Origin: a virus
Strand: one strand, 5' to 3'
Virus record (IMG/VR): IMGVR_UViG_3300035184_001104
Coordinates: 1-32,535 of that record
Length of the DNA: 32,535 bases
The notes under the pieces were generated by a model, which did not search any database, was not told the origin of the DNA, and saw only the letters and a program-made list of their open reading frames with translations. Positions 1-8,000 of this stretch are shown piece by piece (the first letter of the stretch is position 1; each line of letters starts with the position of its first letter). The position numbers and the translations under genes are program-made.

Positions 1-1
1 T

Positions 2-403
2 CAAGGTAGAATTAACCCAATTGCAACATTCTCAGATGTGGGAACTGTTATATGGGGTAACAAAACCTTACAAATTAGAGAAAGTGCTTTAGATAGGATT
101 AACGTCAGAAGATTATTATTACAAGCTCGTAAATTAATTTCGGCTGTTTCAGTTAGATTATTATTCGAACAAAATGATGAAAAAGTAAGACAGGATTTCT
201 TAGACGCGGTCAACCCGATACTAGACGCAATTAGACGTGATAGAGGTATCTATGACTTTAGAGTGACTGTTTCATCAGACGCATCTGATTTGGATAGAAA
301 CCAAATGACCGGTAGTATTTATATTAAACCTACTAAATCATTAGAATTTATCGACATCACGTTCTTTATAACACCTGCGGGAGCATCGTTTGAGAACATA
401 TAA
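2..403 (+). CDS. Tail sheath protein, C-terminal part (gp18-like, 5' truncated by window)
   Basis: The reading frame is open from the first bases and ends at TAA 401-403, leaving 133 residues. The segment contains the typical sheath C-terminus: a conserved VIWGNKTL stretch, then a helix with paired arginines (NVRRLLLQARKLI), a FEQND turn, and a final beta-rich part ending in a TFFITPAGASFENI-like tail. In T4-like phages gp18 polymerises around the tail tube and contracts to drive the tube into the cell; the C-terminal part forms the inner, tube-contacting domain and the inter-subunit strand exchange. Position immediately before a tail tube gene supports the call. The N-terminus lies outside the window, so the total length is unknown. 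A hairpin with a weak T-rich tail follows directly. Confidence 0.88.
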   Translation, partial: QGRINPIATFSDVGTVIWGNKTLQIRESALDRINVRRLLLQARKLISAVSVRLLFEQNDEKVRQDFLDAVNPILDAIRRDRGIYDFRVTVSSDASDLDRNQMTGSIYIKPTKSLEFIDITFFITPAGASFENI

Positions 404-415
404 TAAAAAAAACCT

Positions 416-450
416 AAAGGTGGGGTCATAAAACGACTCCACCTTTTATT
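416..450 (+). terminator. Stem-loop terminator after the sheath gene
   Basis: A 12-bp stem pairs 416-427 with 435-446 (one G-U pair) around a 7-nt loop, and is followed by a T-rich but interrupted tail. It lies 13 bp after the sheath stop codon. It probably ends the highly expressed sheath transcript or protects its 3' end. Confidence 0.7.
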
Positions 451-458
451 TATATAAT
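447..458 (+). promoter_or_regulatory. Late-promoter-like motif (TATTTATATAAT)
   Basis: This is a variant of the motif found before several structural genes, sitting on the 3' side of the sheath terminator. It abuts the first ATG of the next gene (459). If it is a true -10 element, transcription would begin inside that reading frame and the in-frame ATG at 513 would be the usable start. Confidence 0.4.
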
Positions 459-1274
459 ATGAAAACACATAATAATATTTTAGAAGGTATTGATGAAGAA
501 GGAACTCCGGATATGAAGTATTACGCTTTTGACTGGGATGATAATATCATGAATATGCCAACCAAAATTATATTAAAAGACGATGAGGGTGATGAGGTAG
601 GTATGTCTACTGAAGATTTCGCAGAGTATAGGACTTTAATAGGTAAAGAAGACTTTAACTATGAAGGTCATAATATTGTTGGTTTTGGGGAAGACCCATT
701 TAAAAATTTTGGAGTTAAAGGTGATAAACAATTTATAATTGACTCAATGTTAGCATCTGTAGGTCCGGCTTGGCCAGATTTTGTAGAAGCGATTAATAAC
801 GGGTCAATATTTTCGATAATAACGGCTAGAGGTCATACACCATCAATCTTAAAAGAAGCTTGTTATAATTTAATTGTGTCGAATCATAATGGTATCGATT
901 CAAATGAATTAGTTAAAAACTTAGAAAAATTTAGAGATATTAATGGTCAAGATGAAGTTTCTAAAAAAGATATGATAAGAGAATATTTAGATTTGTGTCG
1001 TTTCCACCCCGTTAGTTATGGTGAGGGTTCGGCGACAGACCCTGAAGAAGGTAAGGTTAGTGCTTTACGGGAATTTATTGAACACATTAAAGTTATCTCA
1101 AATGAAATTAAAAAAAGAGCCTTTCTTAAAAATAAAGTTTCAAATAATTTCACACCTACAATAGGTTTCTCAGATGACGATATACGTAACGTAGAGGTTA
1201 TTAAAGATAGATTTAAGGATGAACCTATGGTTAAAACATATTCGACCGCTGGTGGGGTTAAGAGACCATATTAA
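459..1274 (+). CDS. HAD-superfamily phosphatase-like protein
   Basis: The 271-aa protein shows the four haloacid dehalogenase motifs: FDWDDN (nucleophile D25, acid/base D27), SIITARG with T122, a candidate motif III lysine at K199 in EEGKVSAL, and the acidic motif IV GFSDDDIRN (D239-D241). HAD enzymes form an aspartyl-phosphate and are usually Mg-dependent phosphatases; in phages relatives act on polynucleotide ends or nucleotides, but the substrate cannot be read from this sequence. An insertion of about 90 residues between motifs I and II probably forms a cap. It sits between tail sheath and tail tube genes, which in T4 are adjacent. The start could also be ATG 513 (M19), just before the conserved KYYAFDWDDN, because a promoter-like element touches ATG 459. 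Confidence 0.75.
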   Translation: MKTHNNILEGIDEEGTPDMKYYAFDWDDNIMNMPTKIILKDDEGDEVGMSTEDFAEYRTLIGKEDFNYEGHNIVGFGEDPFKNFGVKGDKQFIIDSMLASVGPAWPDFVEAINNGSIFSIITARGHTPSILKEACYNLIVSNHNGIDSNELVKNLEKFRDINGQDEVSKKDMIREYLDLCRFHPVSYGEGSATDPEEGKVSALREFIEHIKVISNEIKKRAFLKNKVSNNFTPTIGFSDDDIRNVEVIKDRFKDEPMVKTYSTAGGVKRPY

Positions 1275-1282
1275 AGATTTTT

Positions 1283-1308
1283 TACTAGTATATAATATAT
1301 TACTAGTT
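1283..1308. repeat. Paired ACTAGT palindromes flanking a TATAAT-like stretch
   Basis: Two copies of the self-complementary hexamer ACTAGT (1284-1289, 1302-1307) are 18 bp apart and enclose TATAATATAT. The arrangement resembles an operator or a promoter with flanking binding sites in the 198-bp leader of the tail tube gene. Function is unknown. Confidence 0.35.
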
Positions 1309-1433
1309 AATTATATATTTATAAATAAGTTAATTAAATTTTAAGTATTTATTATTAGAGTTCTAGTTAGAGAATATTTTAAAAAAAAATAAAGTAAATA
1401 GAAAAATTTTAGTTAGGCTATATTTATAAGAGA
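1304..1433 (+). promoter_or_regulatory. Tail tube leader with repeated TAGTTA ... TATTTATAA elements
   Basis: The non-coding stretch before the tail tube gene holds three copies of TAGTTA (1304-1309, 1364-1369, 1410-1415), each followed within a few bases by an A/T box. Two of these boxes are good matches to the phage-wide motif: TATTTATAAATAA at 1316 and TATTTATAAGAGA at 1421. The last is 52 nt upstream of the start codon. Tandem late promoters would suit one of the most abundant virion proteins, but no transcript data are available. Confidence 0.45.
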
Positions 1434-1472
1434 AATAAAAAGATAAACAAAAATAATTAAATACAAAAACAA

Positions 1473-1961
1473 ATGGCTGATTTATTAATGAAAATGCCCA
1501 TACCATACGAACCAAAAAGACAAAATAGGTTCGTTCTGAGATTTCCATCATCTCTAGGGATAAATGAATGGTTCGTAGAGTCTACGGCTAGACCTAAAAT
1601 AACGGTGGCTTCTACAGAGATACAATTTTTAAACACCTCAACATATGTTGCTGGTAGATTTAATTGGGAACCTCTTAATGTTACATTTAGAGACCCTATT
1701 GGACCATCGGCTTCTCAAGCTTTAATGGAATGGGTTAGGTTATGTGCTGAATCTGTTACAGGTCGTATGGGTTACGCCGCAGGATATAAGAAAAATGTCG
1801 ATTTAGAATTACTAGACCCAACAGGTGTAGTTGTTGAAAAATGGATACTTGAAGGAACTTTTCTAACTTCAGTTGATTTTGGAAGTTTAGATTATAAGAC
1901 TGATGCTATCGCGACTATAACGGCTAGTATGAGAATGGACCGTTGTGTTTTAGTATATTAA
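1473..1961 (+). CDS. Tail tube protein (gp19-like)
   Basis: The 162-aa product matches the T4 gp19 family in size (T4: 163 aa) and pattern. It has an N-terminal PYEPKRQNRFVLRFP strand, a PKITVASTEI segment with the family's proline-bearing loop, a helix with WVRLCAESVTGRMGY, and an EKWILEGTFLTSVDFG beta hairpin near the end. Subunits stack as hexamers to form the inner tube through which DNA leaves. It follows the sheath gene with one HAD gene between, and is flanked upstream by a long repeat-rich leader and downstream by a strong terminator, suggesting its own, heavily transcribed unit. The ATG at 1473 is preceded by an A-rich tract (ATACAAAAACAA), the usual start context in this genome. Confidence 0.92.
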   Translation: MADLLMKMPIPYEPKRQNRFVLRFPSSLGINEWFVESTARPKITVASTEIQFLNTSTYVAGRFNWEPLNVTFRDPIGPSASQALMEWVRLCAESVTGRMGYAAGYKKNVDLELLDPTGVVVEKWILEGTFLTSVDFGSLDYKTDAIATITASMRMDRCVLVY

Positions 1962-1980
1962 AATGAAAAAATTTTATTTA

Positions 1981-2014
1981 AAAAATCCATACAAATTTGT
2001 GTGGATTTTTTTTT
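1981..2014 (+). terminator. Rho-independent terminator after tail tube
   Basis: An 11-bp stem (ATCCATAC paired with GTGTGGAT plus flanking A-T pairs, one G-U) closes a 6-nt loop and is followed by a run of nine or more T residues. It begins 20 bp after the tail tube stop codon. Confidence 0.88.
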
Positions 2015-2032
2015 ATTAATATTGTAGTATAC

Positions 2033-2044
2033 CATTTATAAATG
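2033..2044 (+). promoter_or_regulatory. Late-promoter-like motif (ATTTATAAAT)
   Basis: This near match to the recurring TATTTATAATAAA element lies after the tail tube terminator and 48 bp before the gp26-like gene. It is likely to restart transcription for the assembly protein and tape measure genes. Confidence 0.4.
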
Positions 2045-2081
2045 TGTAAAATACTTTATTATAGATTTAAAGAGAATTTAT

Positions 2082-2840
2082 ATGGATGATAACTTAGTAA
2101 AGGCTGGTACTGAAAATTTCAATTTACCACACGATGTTGTAAAATTACCCTCAGGTGGTAAATTTTATAAAAACAATAAAAAATCTGTTAAGGTTGGTTA
2201 CCTAACCGCTAGCGATGAAAATATGTTAATAAATGCATTACAAAATAACGCTAATGATTTAACGTATCAATTACTACGTAATAAAGTTTATGAGCACGAT
2301 ATGAGACCTGAAGATTTTATCGATGGTGATATTGAAGCAATACTTTTATTTTTACGTAATACGTCTTTTGGTCCTGAATATGAGGTTAAATTACAAGACC
2401 CGGGTACTTCAAAAATGTTTGACCATACAATAGTGTTGGATGAACTTGACGTTATAAGACCTGAGGTTGAACCTACTCAAGACGGGTATTTTAATGTAAA
2501 ATTACCTAAGTCTGAAGCGACAATTAAACTTAGACCACTTACTTTTGGTGAAAGTCGTGAGATAGAATCAAAAAAACTACAATATCCCGCAAGTAGAGTG
2601 GCTCCGATTGTTAATTGGAAATTAGAGTCTCAAATAATTGAGTTAAATGGGAGTGAAGATAAGGCAAATATAAGTAAATTTATTAATGAAATGCCAATAT
2701 TCGATTCAAAATTTATTAGAAAATTTTTAGATAAAAACGTTCCGGCCTTGGACTTAAAAAGGTCAATTTACGCCCCATCAGGAGAATTAGTGACATCTAA
2801 TGTTGCTTTCGGGGTGGAGTTTTTTCGTCCTTTCTTCTAA
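2082..2840 (+). CDS. gp26-like baseplate/tail assembly protein
   Basis: The 252-aa product resembles the T4 gp26 family. It opens with the characteristic LPSGGKFY motif and a KVGYLTASDENML segment, followed by a helical stretch and GDIEAILLFLRNTSFGPEY, matching the family's 'gD...il..lR..syG' signature, then a region of short strands and helices ending EFFRPFF. T4 gp26 is needed for baseplate hub assembly; in many related phages this gene occupies the place of the tail assembly chaperone upstream of the tape measure. The last codons overlap a +1-frame extension that continues to 2982 and looks homologous to the C-terminal part of longer relatives, so this protein may be the unshifted product of a frameshift pair. 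Family assignment is firm; the precise role is inferred. Confidence 0.78.
   Translation: MDDNLVKAGTENFNLPHDVVKLPSGGKFYKNNKKSVKVGYLTASDENMLINALQNNANDLTYQLLRNKVYEHDMRPEDFIDGDIEAILLFLRNTSFGPEYEVKLQDPGTSKMFDHTIVLDELDVIRPEVEPTQDGYFNVKLPKSEATIKLRPLTFGESREIESKKLQYPASRVAPIVNWKLESQIIELNGSEDKANISKFINEMPIFDSKFIRKFLDKNVPALDLKRSIYAPSGELVTSNVAFGVEFFRPFF
2811..2826 (+). promoter_or_regulatory. Candidate +1 programmed frameshift site
   Basis: Near the end of the gp26-like frame, codons TTT TTT are followed by C and a CGT codon, so a Phe tRNA can slip from TTT (2823-2825) onto TTC (2824-2826). A G-rich, Shine-Dalgarno-like stretch GGGGTGGAG (2811-2819) ends 3 nt before the slipping codon, the same spacing as the internal SD element of bacterial RF2 (prfB) +1 frameshifting. 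Such a G-run is unusual in this AT-rich genome. Shifting here joins the gp26-like frame to an open frame running to 2982. Confidence 0.55.
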
Positions 2841-2982
2841 CCACAGACAAGTTCTGCTCGAAGAGTTCTATATGATTAATAAATTCATAACTCTTTCGAT
2901 GAAAGAATTTAACGAAATGCCGATATACGGTAGAAAATATATTATAAACAGAATAATCGAAGATAATACACCAAAGAGTTAA
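2827..2982 (+). CDS. C-terminal frameshift extension of the gp26-like protein (or separate small ORF from ATG 2872)
   Basis: In the +1 frame, 51 residues follow the slip site without a stop. The segment NHRQVLLEEFYMINKF plus MKEFNEMPIYGRKYI resembles the C-terminal helical part of gp26-type and tail-chaperone proteins, where a histidine-led helix is followed by a 'MP.y.R..yi' motif. Protein-like sequence begins before the only good internal start, ATG 2872 (36-aa product), which argues for fusion by frameshifting rather than independent initiation. The predicted fused protein is about 299 aa. In many tailed phages the two products of such a pair assist tape measure folding and tube assembly, and the tape measure gene does follow directly. 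The translation mechanism is inferred, not proven. Confidence 0.6.
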   Translation, partial: VLSSNHRQVLLEEFYMINKFITLSMKEFNEMPIYGRKYIINRIIEDNTPKS

Positions 2983-3001
2983 AATTACTTTTTGGTGTAT
3001 T
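2965..3001 (+). terminator. Long stem-loop spanning the extension's stop codon
   Basis: A 15-bp stem (2965-2979 with 2987-3001, one G-U pair) closes a 7-nt loop that starts with the TAA stop codon. There is no clean T-run downstream, so it could be a weak terminator, an RNA-processing or stability element, or a barrier between the chaperone and tape measure messages. The 3' arm overlaps a late-promoter-like motif. Confidence 0.5.
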
Positions 3002-3010
3002 TATGTTATA
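2998..3010 (+). promoter_or_regulatory. Late-promoter-like motif (TATTTATGTTATA)
   Basis: A weaker match to the recurring element, 29 bp before the tape measure start, the same spacing as the exact copy at 5018 before its gene. Confidence 0.3.
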
Positions 3011-3026
3011 TATACAAATGTAAATT

Positions 3027-5000
3027 ATGGCAACACCAAACGCAGATGGTTATTTAGATAAAATGGAGAAACTACTTTCAGATTCTCTTATACCTAATGC
3101 TCAAACTTTAATTGATAAAATAAGAGAGGTTGACGAAAAAGCATATCAAGTCGTAAAAACTTTTGGTCTAAGTAATACTCAAGTAATGGCGATTAAATCG
3201 TCTTTAACTGGAGCGGCTAGTGAAGTTGAACGATTAGGGGGACAGATGCAAGATGTTCTCGATATTCAAATACAGTTAGGTAAAGTAACGAATAGAAATA
3301 TTATACTAACATCAGACTCTTTTGCGGGTATATTTGCGGCTGCGGAAGTTTCAGGTCAATCTGCGGATGATATGGGTAAGTCATTTAAAGACACCGGATT
3401 TTCTTTATATAGTATTAGTGAACAAATGGAAGGTGTGATTAATACCGCTAGGTCCATGGGACTTAATACCAAAGAAATTTCATCACAGGTGATAGATAAT
3501 ATGGGTGAATTAAATAGGTTTAACTTTGAGGGTGGAGTGCAGGGGTTAGCTAAAATGGCGGCTAACGCAACTAATCTAAGAGTTGACATGAAAACCACAA
3601 TGGGTTTTGCCGAAAATGTTTTTGACCCAGAAAACGCTATTAAAATGGCAGCATCTATGCAGAGATTAGGTGTTAATGTTAGTGGTTTGAAAGACCCATT
3701 AGAGTTGATGTACAACGCTATGAATAATCCTGATAAATTAAATGACCAATTAGCTCAATTAGGTAAATCTTTTGTTAAAATGAATGCCGATGGTAATTTT
3801 GAAATTATGCCGGGGGCTAAAAGAAGATTAAGAGAATTAAATTCAGAATTAAAACTTCCTGCTGGTACACTTCAAAAAATGGGGTTAGCATCGGCAGAGT
3901 TAGATAAAAAAATGAGTCAAATTAGGATGCCTTCAGGGTTAAATCTTAGTAAAGAACAACAAACAATGATTGCTAATATGTCTGAGATGAAAGACGGGGT
4001 GGCGACAATTAAATTTACGGATGACAAAGGGGAAGCTCAAGAAAAAAATGTGATGTCGTTAGATGAGAAAGACTTGAAATCTATTGCGGAAACAGGGAGA
4101 CCTAAATCTATTGAGGAAATTCAACGAGGACAACTAAATCTTCAAGAAAGAATAAACGCGTCACTTAATGTTATAAAAGGTAAAGTGGCTACGGGTGTTG
4201 CCGGAGCTAAAACTACGGATGATGCTTTTAAAGGAGCAGCGAAAATAGAATCAGAATTATATGATTTTATAAGTAATAGTTTAGGTAAGACTAGTGAAAT
4301 AAGTAGTACTTTTGATAAAACATCGGATGTTTTAATTGACTCTATAGAAAATTTAGTATCGGGTGAACAAAGTCTAAGTGAGGTTTTTACTAATATAGGG
4401 TCTGTTGGTAATGAAATTGCAACACAATTAAATGAAAATTTTAAAGTCGCTCTCAGTACTGCGGAAACTAACCTTGATAAATTTGCAAGTGGTGATAATA
4501 AAATTGTACCTCTGTTGGAGGAGTTAATAGATAAAATGACGACGGTAGGGAATAATTCTCAAACACCGATTACACCGGTTGAAGATTTTATAAAAATGCC
4601 CGGAATGACAATAGAGCCGTTAGCGAAAGATACAATATTTGGAGGTACAGGGTTCGAAAGTTTTATCGATGGTCTTAAAGAAATGAAGACCCTTCCTAAT
4701 AAGACAATGGGGGTTAATAATGGTGAACTTGAAAGAATGGCGTTAGCTTCGGCAAAGTTAAGTAATAAAAGTAACGAACCTCAAACACCGATTGAGACAA
4801 AATCTACCGCAGATATTAATTTAAATATAAAAATAGACGCTCCCAATCAAATAGATACTAATCAAATTATTTTAGCCTTGGAAAACCAAGGGGTAAAACA
4901 AAAATTATATCAGTCTATGAAAGAGGCCATGTACAATAATGGGTTAAGTGCTCCAACTTCTTCTAAAACTAAACTAATGAACCCTTATCTTAACCGCTAA
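3027..5000 (+). CDS. Tail tape measure protein
   Basis: The 657-aa protein is mostly helical, with coiled-coil-like heptads at the N-terminus and a central block around residues 165-215 (FNFEGGVQGLAKMAA, then DPENAIKMAASMQRLG) typical of tape measure proteins. The C-terminal half is Lys/Glu/Thr-rich and ends in a beta-rich stretch followed by a basic tail. The tape measure sets tail length and is ejected with or before DNA; at about 0.15 nm per residue, 657 aa would give a tail near 100 nm, close to T4, whose gp29 has 590 aa. Position directly after the assembly/frameshift gene pair and before baseplate hub genes is the standard order. No lytic or peptidase domain is recognisable in it, unlike many tape measures. 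Confidence 0.82.
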   Translation: MATPNADGYLDKMEKLLSDSLIPNAQTLIDKIREVDEKAYQVVKTFGLSNTQVMAIKSSLTGAASEVERLGGQMQDVLDIQIQLGKVTNRNIILTSDSFAGIFAAAEVSGQSADDMGKSFKDTGFSLYSISEQMEGVINTARSMGLNTKEISSQVIDNMGELNRFNFEGGVQGLAKMAANATNLRVDMKTTMGFAENVFDPENAIKMAASMQRLGVNVSGLKDPLELMYNAMNNPDKLNDQLAQLGKSFVKMNADGNFEIMPGAKRRLRELNSELKLPAGTLQKMGLASAELDKKMSQIRMPSGLNLSKEQQTMIANMSEMKDGVATIKFTDDKGEAQEKNVMSLDEKDLKSIAETGRPKSIEEIQRGQLNLQERINASLNVIKGKVATGVAGAKTTDDAFKGAAKIESELYDFISNSLGKTSEISSTFDKTSDVLIDSIENLVSGEQSLSEVFTNIGSVGNEIATQLNENFKVALSTAETNLDKFASGDNKIVPLLEELIDKMTTVGNNSQTPITPVEDFIKMPGMTIEPLAKDTIFGGTGFESFIDGLKEMKTLPNKTMGVNNGELERMALASAKLSNKSNEPQTPIETKSTADINLNIKIDAPNQIDTNQIILALENQGVKQKLYQSMKEAMYNNGLSAPTSSKTKLMNPYLNR

Positions 5001-5017
5001 AAAATAACTTATTACTC

Positions 5018-5030
5018 TATTTATAATAAA
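5018..5030 (+). promoter_or_regulatory. Late-promoter-like motif, exact copy (TATTTATAATAAA)
   Basis: One of three exact copies of the 13-mer. It contains TATAAT (5022-5027) and leaves room for a leader of about a dozen bases before ATG 5047. It would drive the three-gene hub operon 5047-16783. No -35 box is visible. Confidence 0.55.
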
Positions 5031-5046
5031 AACATAAAAACTTATT

Positions 5047-8000
5047 ATGAGTAGTTTATCATTCGCTTCAACATCTACATTTAGGAATGCACTTATGGGT
5101 GTTAATTTACCACCATATACTGTTCCGGGTACTTATACACCTCCGGTAGGTGTTTTAACCTACCCAACACAATTAAGTAATTATAGTGTTGTTGATTCCC
5201 CTGATTTTTTAATCGCCAATAGTCCATTCCCTAATCAATCTTATGTTTTAAATGAGTTTGGTCCTACGGGTGGTTTTAATAATTCGATTACGTTTAACGG
5301 TCCCTTAGTACCTATTTTACCAACATATGCGGAATATAGTCCTAATCAGACTAATATGGATATATTAAACGATACATTCATTGACGCGGCTTACATACAG
5401 AATGCTTACGGACCTAATGGAGGTTATCAGTATATGGTTGACATAACGGATATACAGTTAAATAACTTTATTTATCAACCTTATTGGGACCCACCTAATT
5501 TTGTGGCGTCAAGTTATGACCCTTATTCTATACTTTTTTCGGATAATCCTCAAGGTGATGTAGGTCCTTTATCTCAAGATTCGTATTTAGCTAGATTAGG
5601 AGCTGAACAACTTAAAATTTCTTTTCAGAATAGAGTTGACGCTGAAATATATCAAAACACGGTTGGTTTAGTTAATTTGGACTCATTACAAGACCCATTT
5701 GAGGCGTCTTTAATTGCGACAGGTAAAGAACCTTTAATATATAGAAATTGGAGGATTACGGTTCCTGAGAATCCGATATTACAAGCGGTTGATTTTGTTA
5801 CTAGATTGGGAGGGGCATATTGGCCTGTATCTCCTATACCGGGTGATTATTTTGATGAACCTAATTTTGATAGTAAACAAACGTCTAATGCTTTAAATGT
5901 TGTTAATCAATTAACAGGAGGTTTTTTAGGTCCTATTCTTAATAAAAGAAGACAACCTTCACAAGTGTTTATTGCCAACACCGGTAATGGTCAAAGGTCG
6001 GCTCTTTTTAGGTCGTTAGATTACAATAGGTACCAACCAGGTTTTAATAAAGATTTTGGTGGGTTATTGGGTATTGGTCAAGGATTGGTTAATCTTGCAA
6101 TTGATTTAATAAATCCGGATAACGGAACATTAAATGGAGGTTATTACGTTGGTAGTAAAGACGCCGACCCATCTACAATAACATCACCACCTAATCAAGT
6201 CCCTGTTAACCCATTTGGTCAACAAGAACAGTCTCCTGTTTATGGCCCATCTGAGATGGGTAAACTATATGAGGGTAATATTGGTAGTTTAAATTTTGGA
6301 CTTGCAGGAAAATCATTTAGTGATGGTGGTGGAATAACGGGAGAGTTTGTTTGGGTTTCACCTAAATATAAACCAAATGCCGGTTTTAAAGCGACTCCGG
6401 GAGGTGGTAGTGGTTCTCAAGACGAAGATTATGATATTATAGCCGGTCAGTTTACTAGAGGGGAATCTACCAATCTTACATTTAAAGAGACCTCAATATT
6501 AGACCGAACACAGAGACTTGTTGATTCGGCGGATAATGTTTCGGGAATTGCTAGATTAAAACACGTAGGTAATGCTATTAATCAAGTTAGTAAAGTTTTT
6601 AATGATGGGTATAAAGAGATAACTAAAGGTTCTCAAGTATTATCATATACTGATAATTCTGACGGGTCTCAAGCCGGTATTGAATATTGTCGAGTTTTTA
6701 CTAAAGATACTCCTTACTACACTTACAATGATTTACAAAAAACGGAAGGTATTGTCGATTCAGGTCGAAAATTTAATAATTCAGTTCTAAAAAATACTTT
6801 TAATTTAAATATTGCCCCTACGAGTGAAAATGTTATTGAGGCTAGTCAAGATAACTTTATCGCTAAAAAATATATGTTCTCGATTGAAAACTTAGCTTGG
6901 AGAACGTCAAGTAAACCAGGGTTTAGATATGATGATTTACCTAATTGTGAAAAAGGTCCTAATGGTGGTAGAGTAATGTGGTTTCCACCTTATGATATTG
7001 AATTTAGTGAGACTAACACCGCTAATTGGAATTCGACTTCATTTTTAGGAAGACCCGAACCTATGTATACATATAAAGATACTTCTAGAGCTGGTAGTTT
7101 AAAATGGAAAATAATTGTTGACCATCCATCTATAATGAATTTAATCGTTAAGAAACAATTAGAAGGTGTTTCTAAGGATAGGGTGAACTCTATGTTGGAT
7201 TCTTTCTTTGCAGGATGTTTAAAATATGATTTATATGATTTAGGTATTAAATTTAATACTATTCCATCGTCTGATTTATTTACGTATCAAGAGTTATTAA
7301 GTAATAACCCTACAACTGAGGTGGTGAGAACAATCATACAAGAACTACCTGATAAAGATAATTCTAAAGATACCCCTGACCCTAGTATTGAGACTTTTAA
7401 AAGTAAATACAAAGGATTGGCGTTCTATTTTGACAACGATATTCCTGACCCTAACACTAGAAATACGACATCGTCTGTACCGTTTCAACAAACATATGGA
7501 CCGTATACTAGTCAATCAAACATTGATAATTATGTGTCTGAAGCCAATGGCCTTTTTGTTGATGGTAGTACTGAAAAAAATGTTAAACAATTCTTTGATA
7601 CCGTTGTAATTGATAATTATAATACTATAGCTAATAATACAAGTGGTAATTTTATTAAAGATGCTTTCGACATATTAAAAGAAAAGAAAGGTCGAATAAA
7701 TATAACATTAATTGGGTCGGCATCGGCACCCGCATCCGAAGATTACAATAAAACATTATCTCAAAGGAGAATTGATTCGGTTAAACAATTTCTTGAGAGT
7801 TTTACATCGGGGGACGCTAATTTAAAACAATATTTTGACGACAAGACCATTTTAATAAGTGAAACAAAGGCTGTAGGTGAGGAAAATATTTCTAATGAAG
7901 AAATTATTTCCCCTAAAACCTCTAATGGTGATTTTGGGTCGCCGGTTGATTGTACAAAAAATATTAAAGATAGAGATGGTAAAACTAATAGAGGTTCTCA

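Noticed and set aside
1316-1327. Leftward T4-type late promoter (TATAAATA on the minus strand)
   Set aside because: The TATTTATAAATA sequence is palindromic and reads as a T4 late box leftward, but no minus-strand gene exists to be driven by it.
3356-3715. 119-codon open frame on the minus strand inside the tape measure gene
   Set aside because: It is fully antisense to a well-supported gene, has no promoter or start context, and its translation has no recognisable domain.
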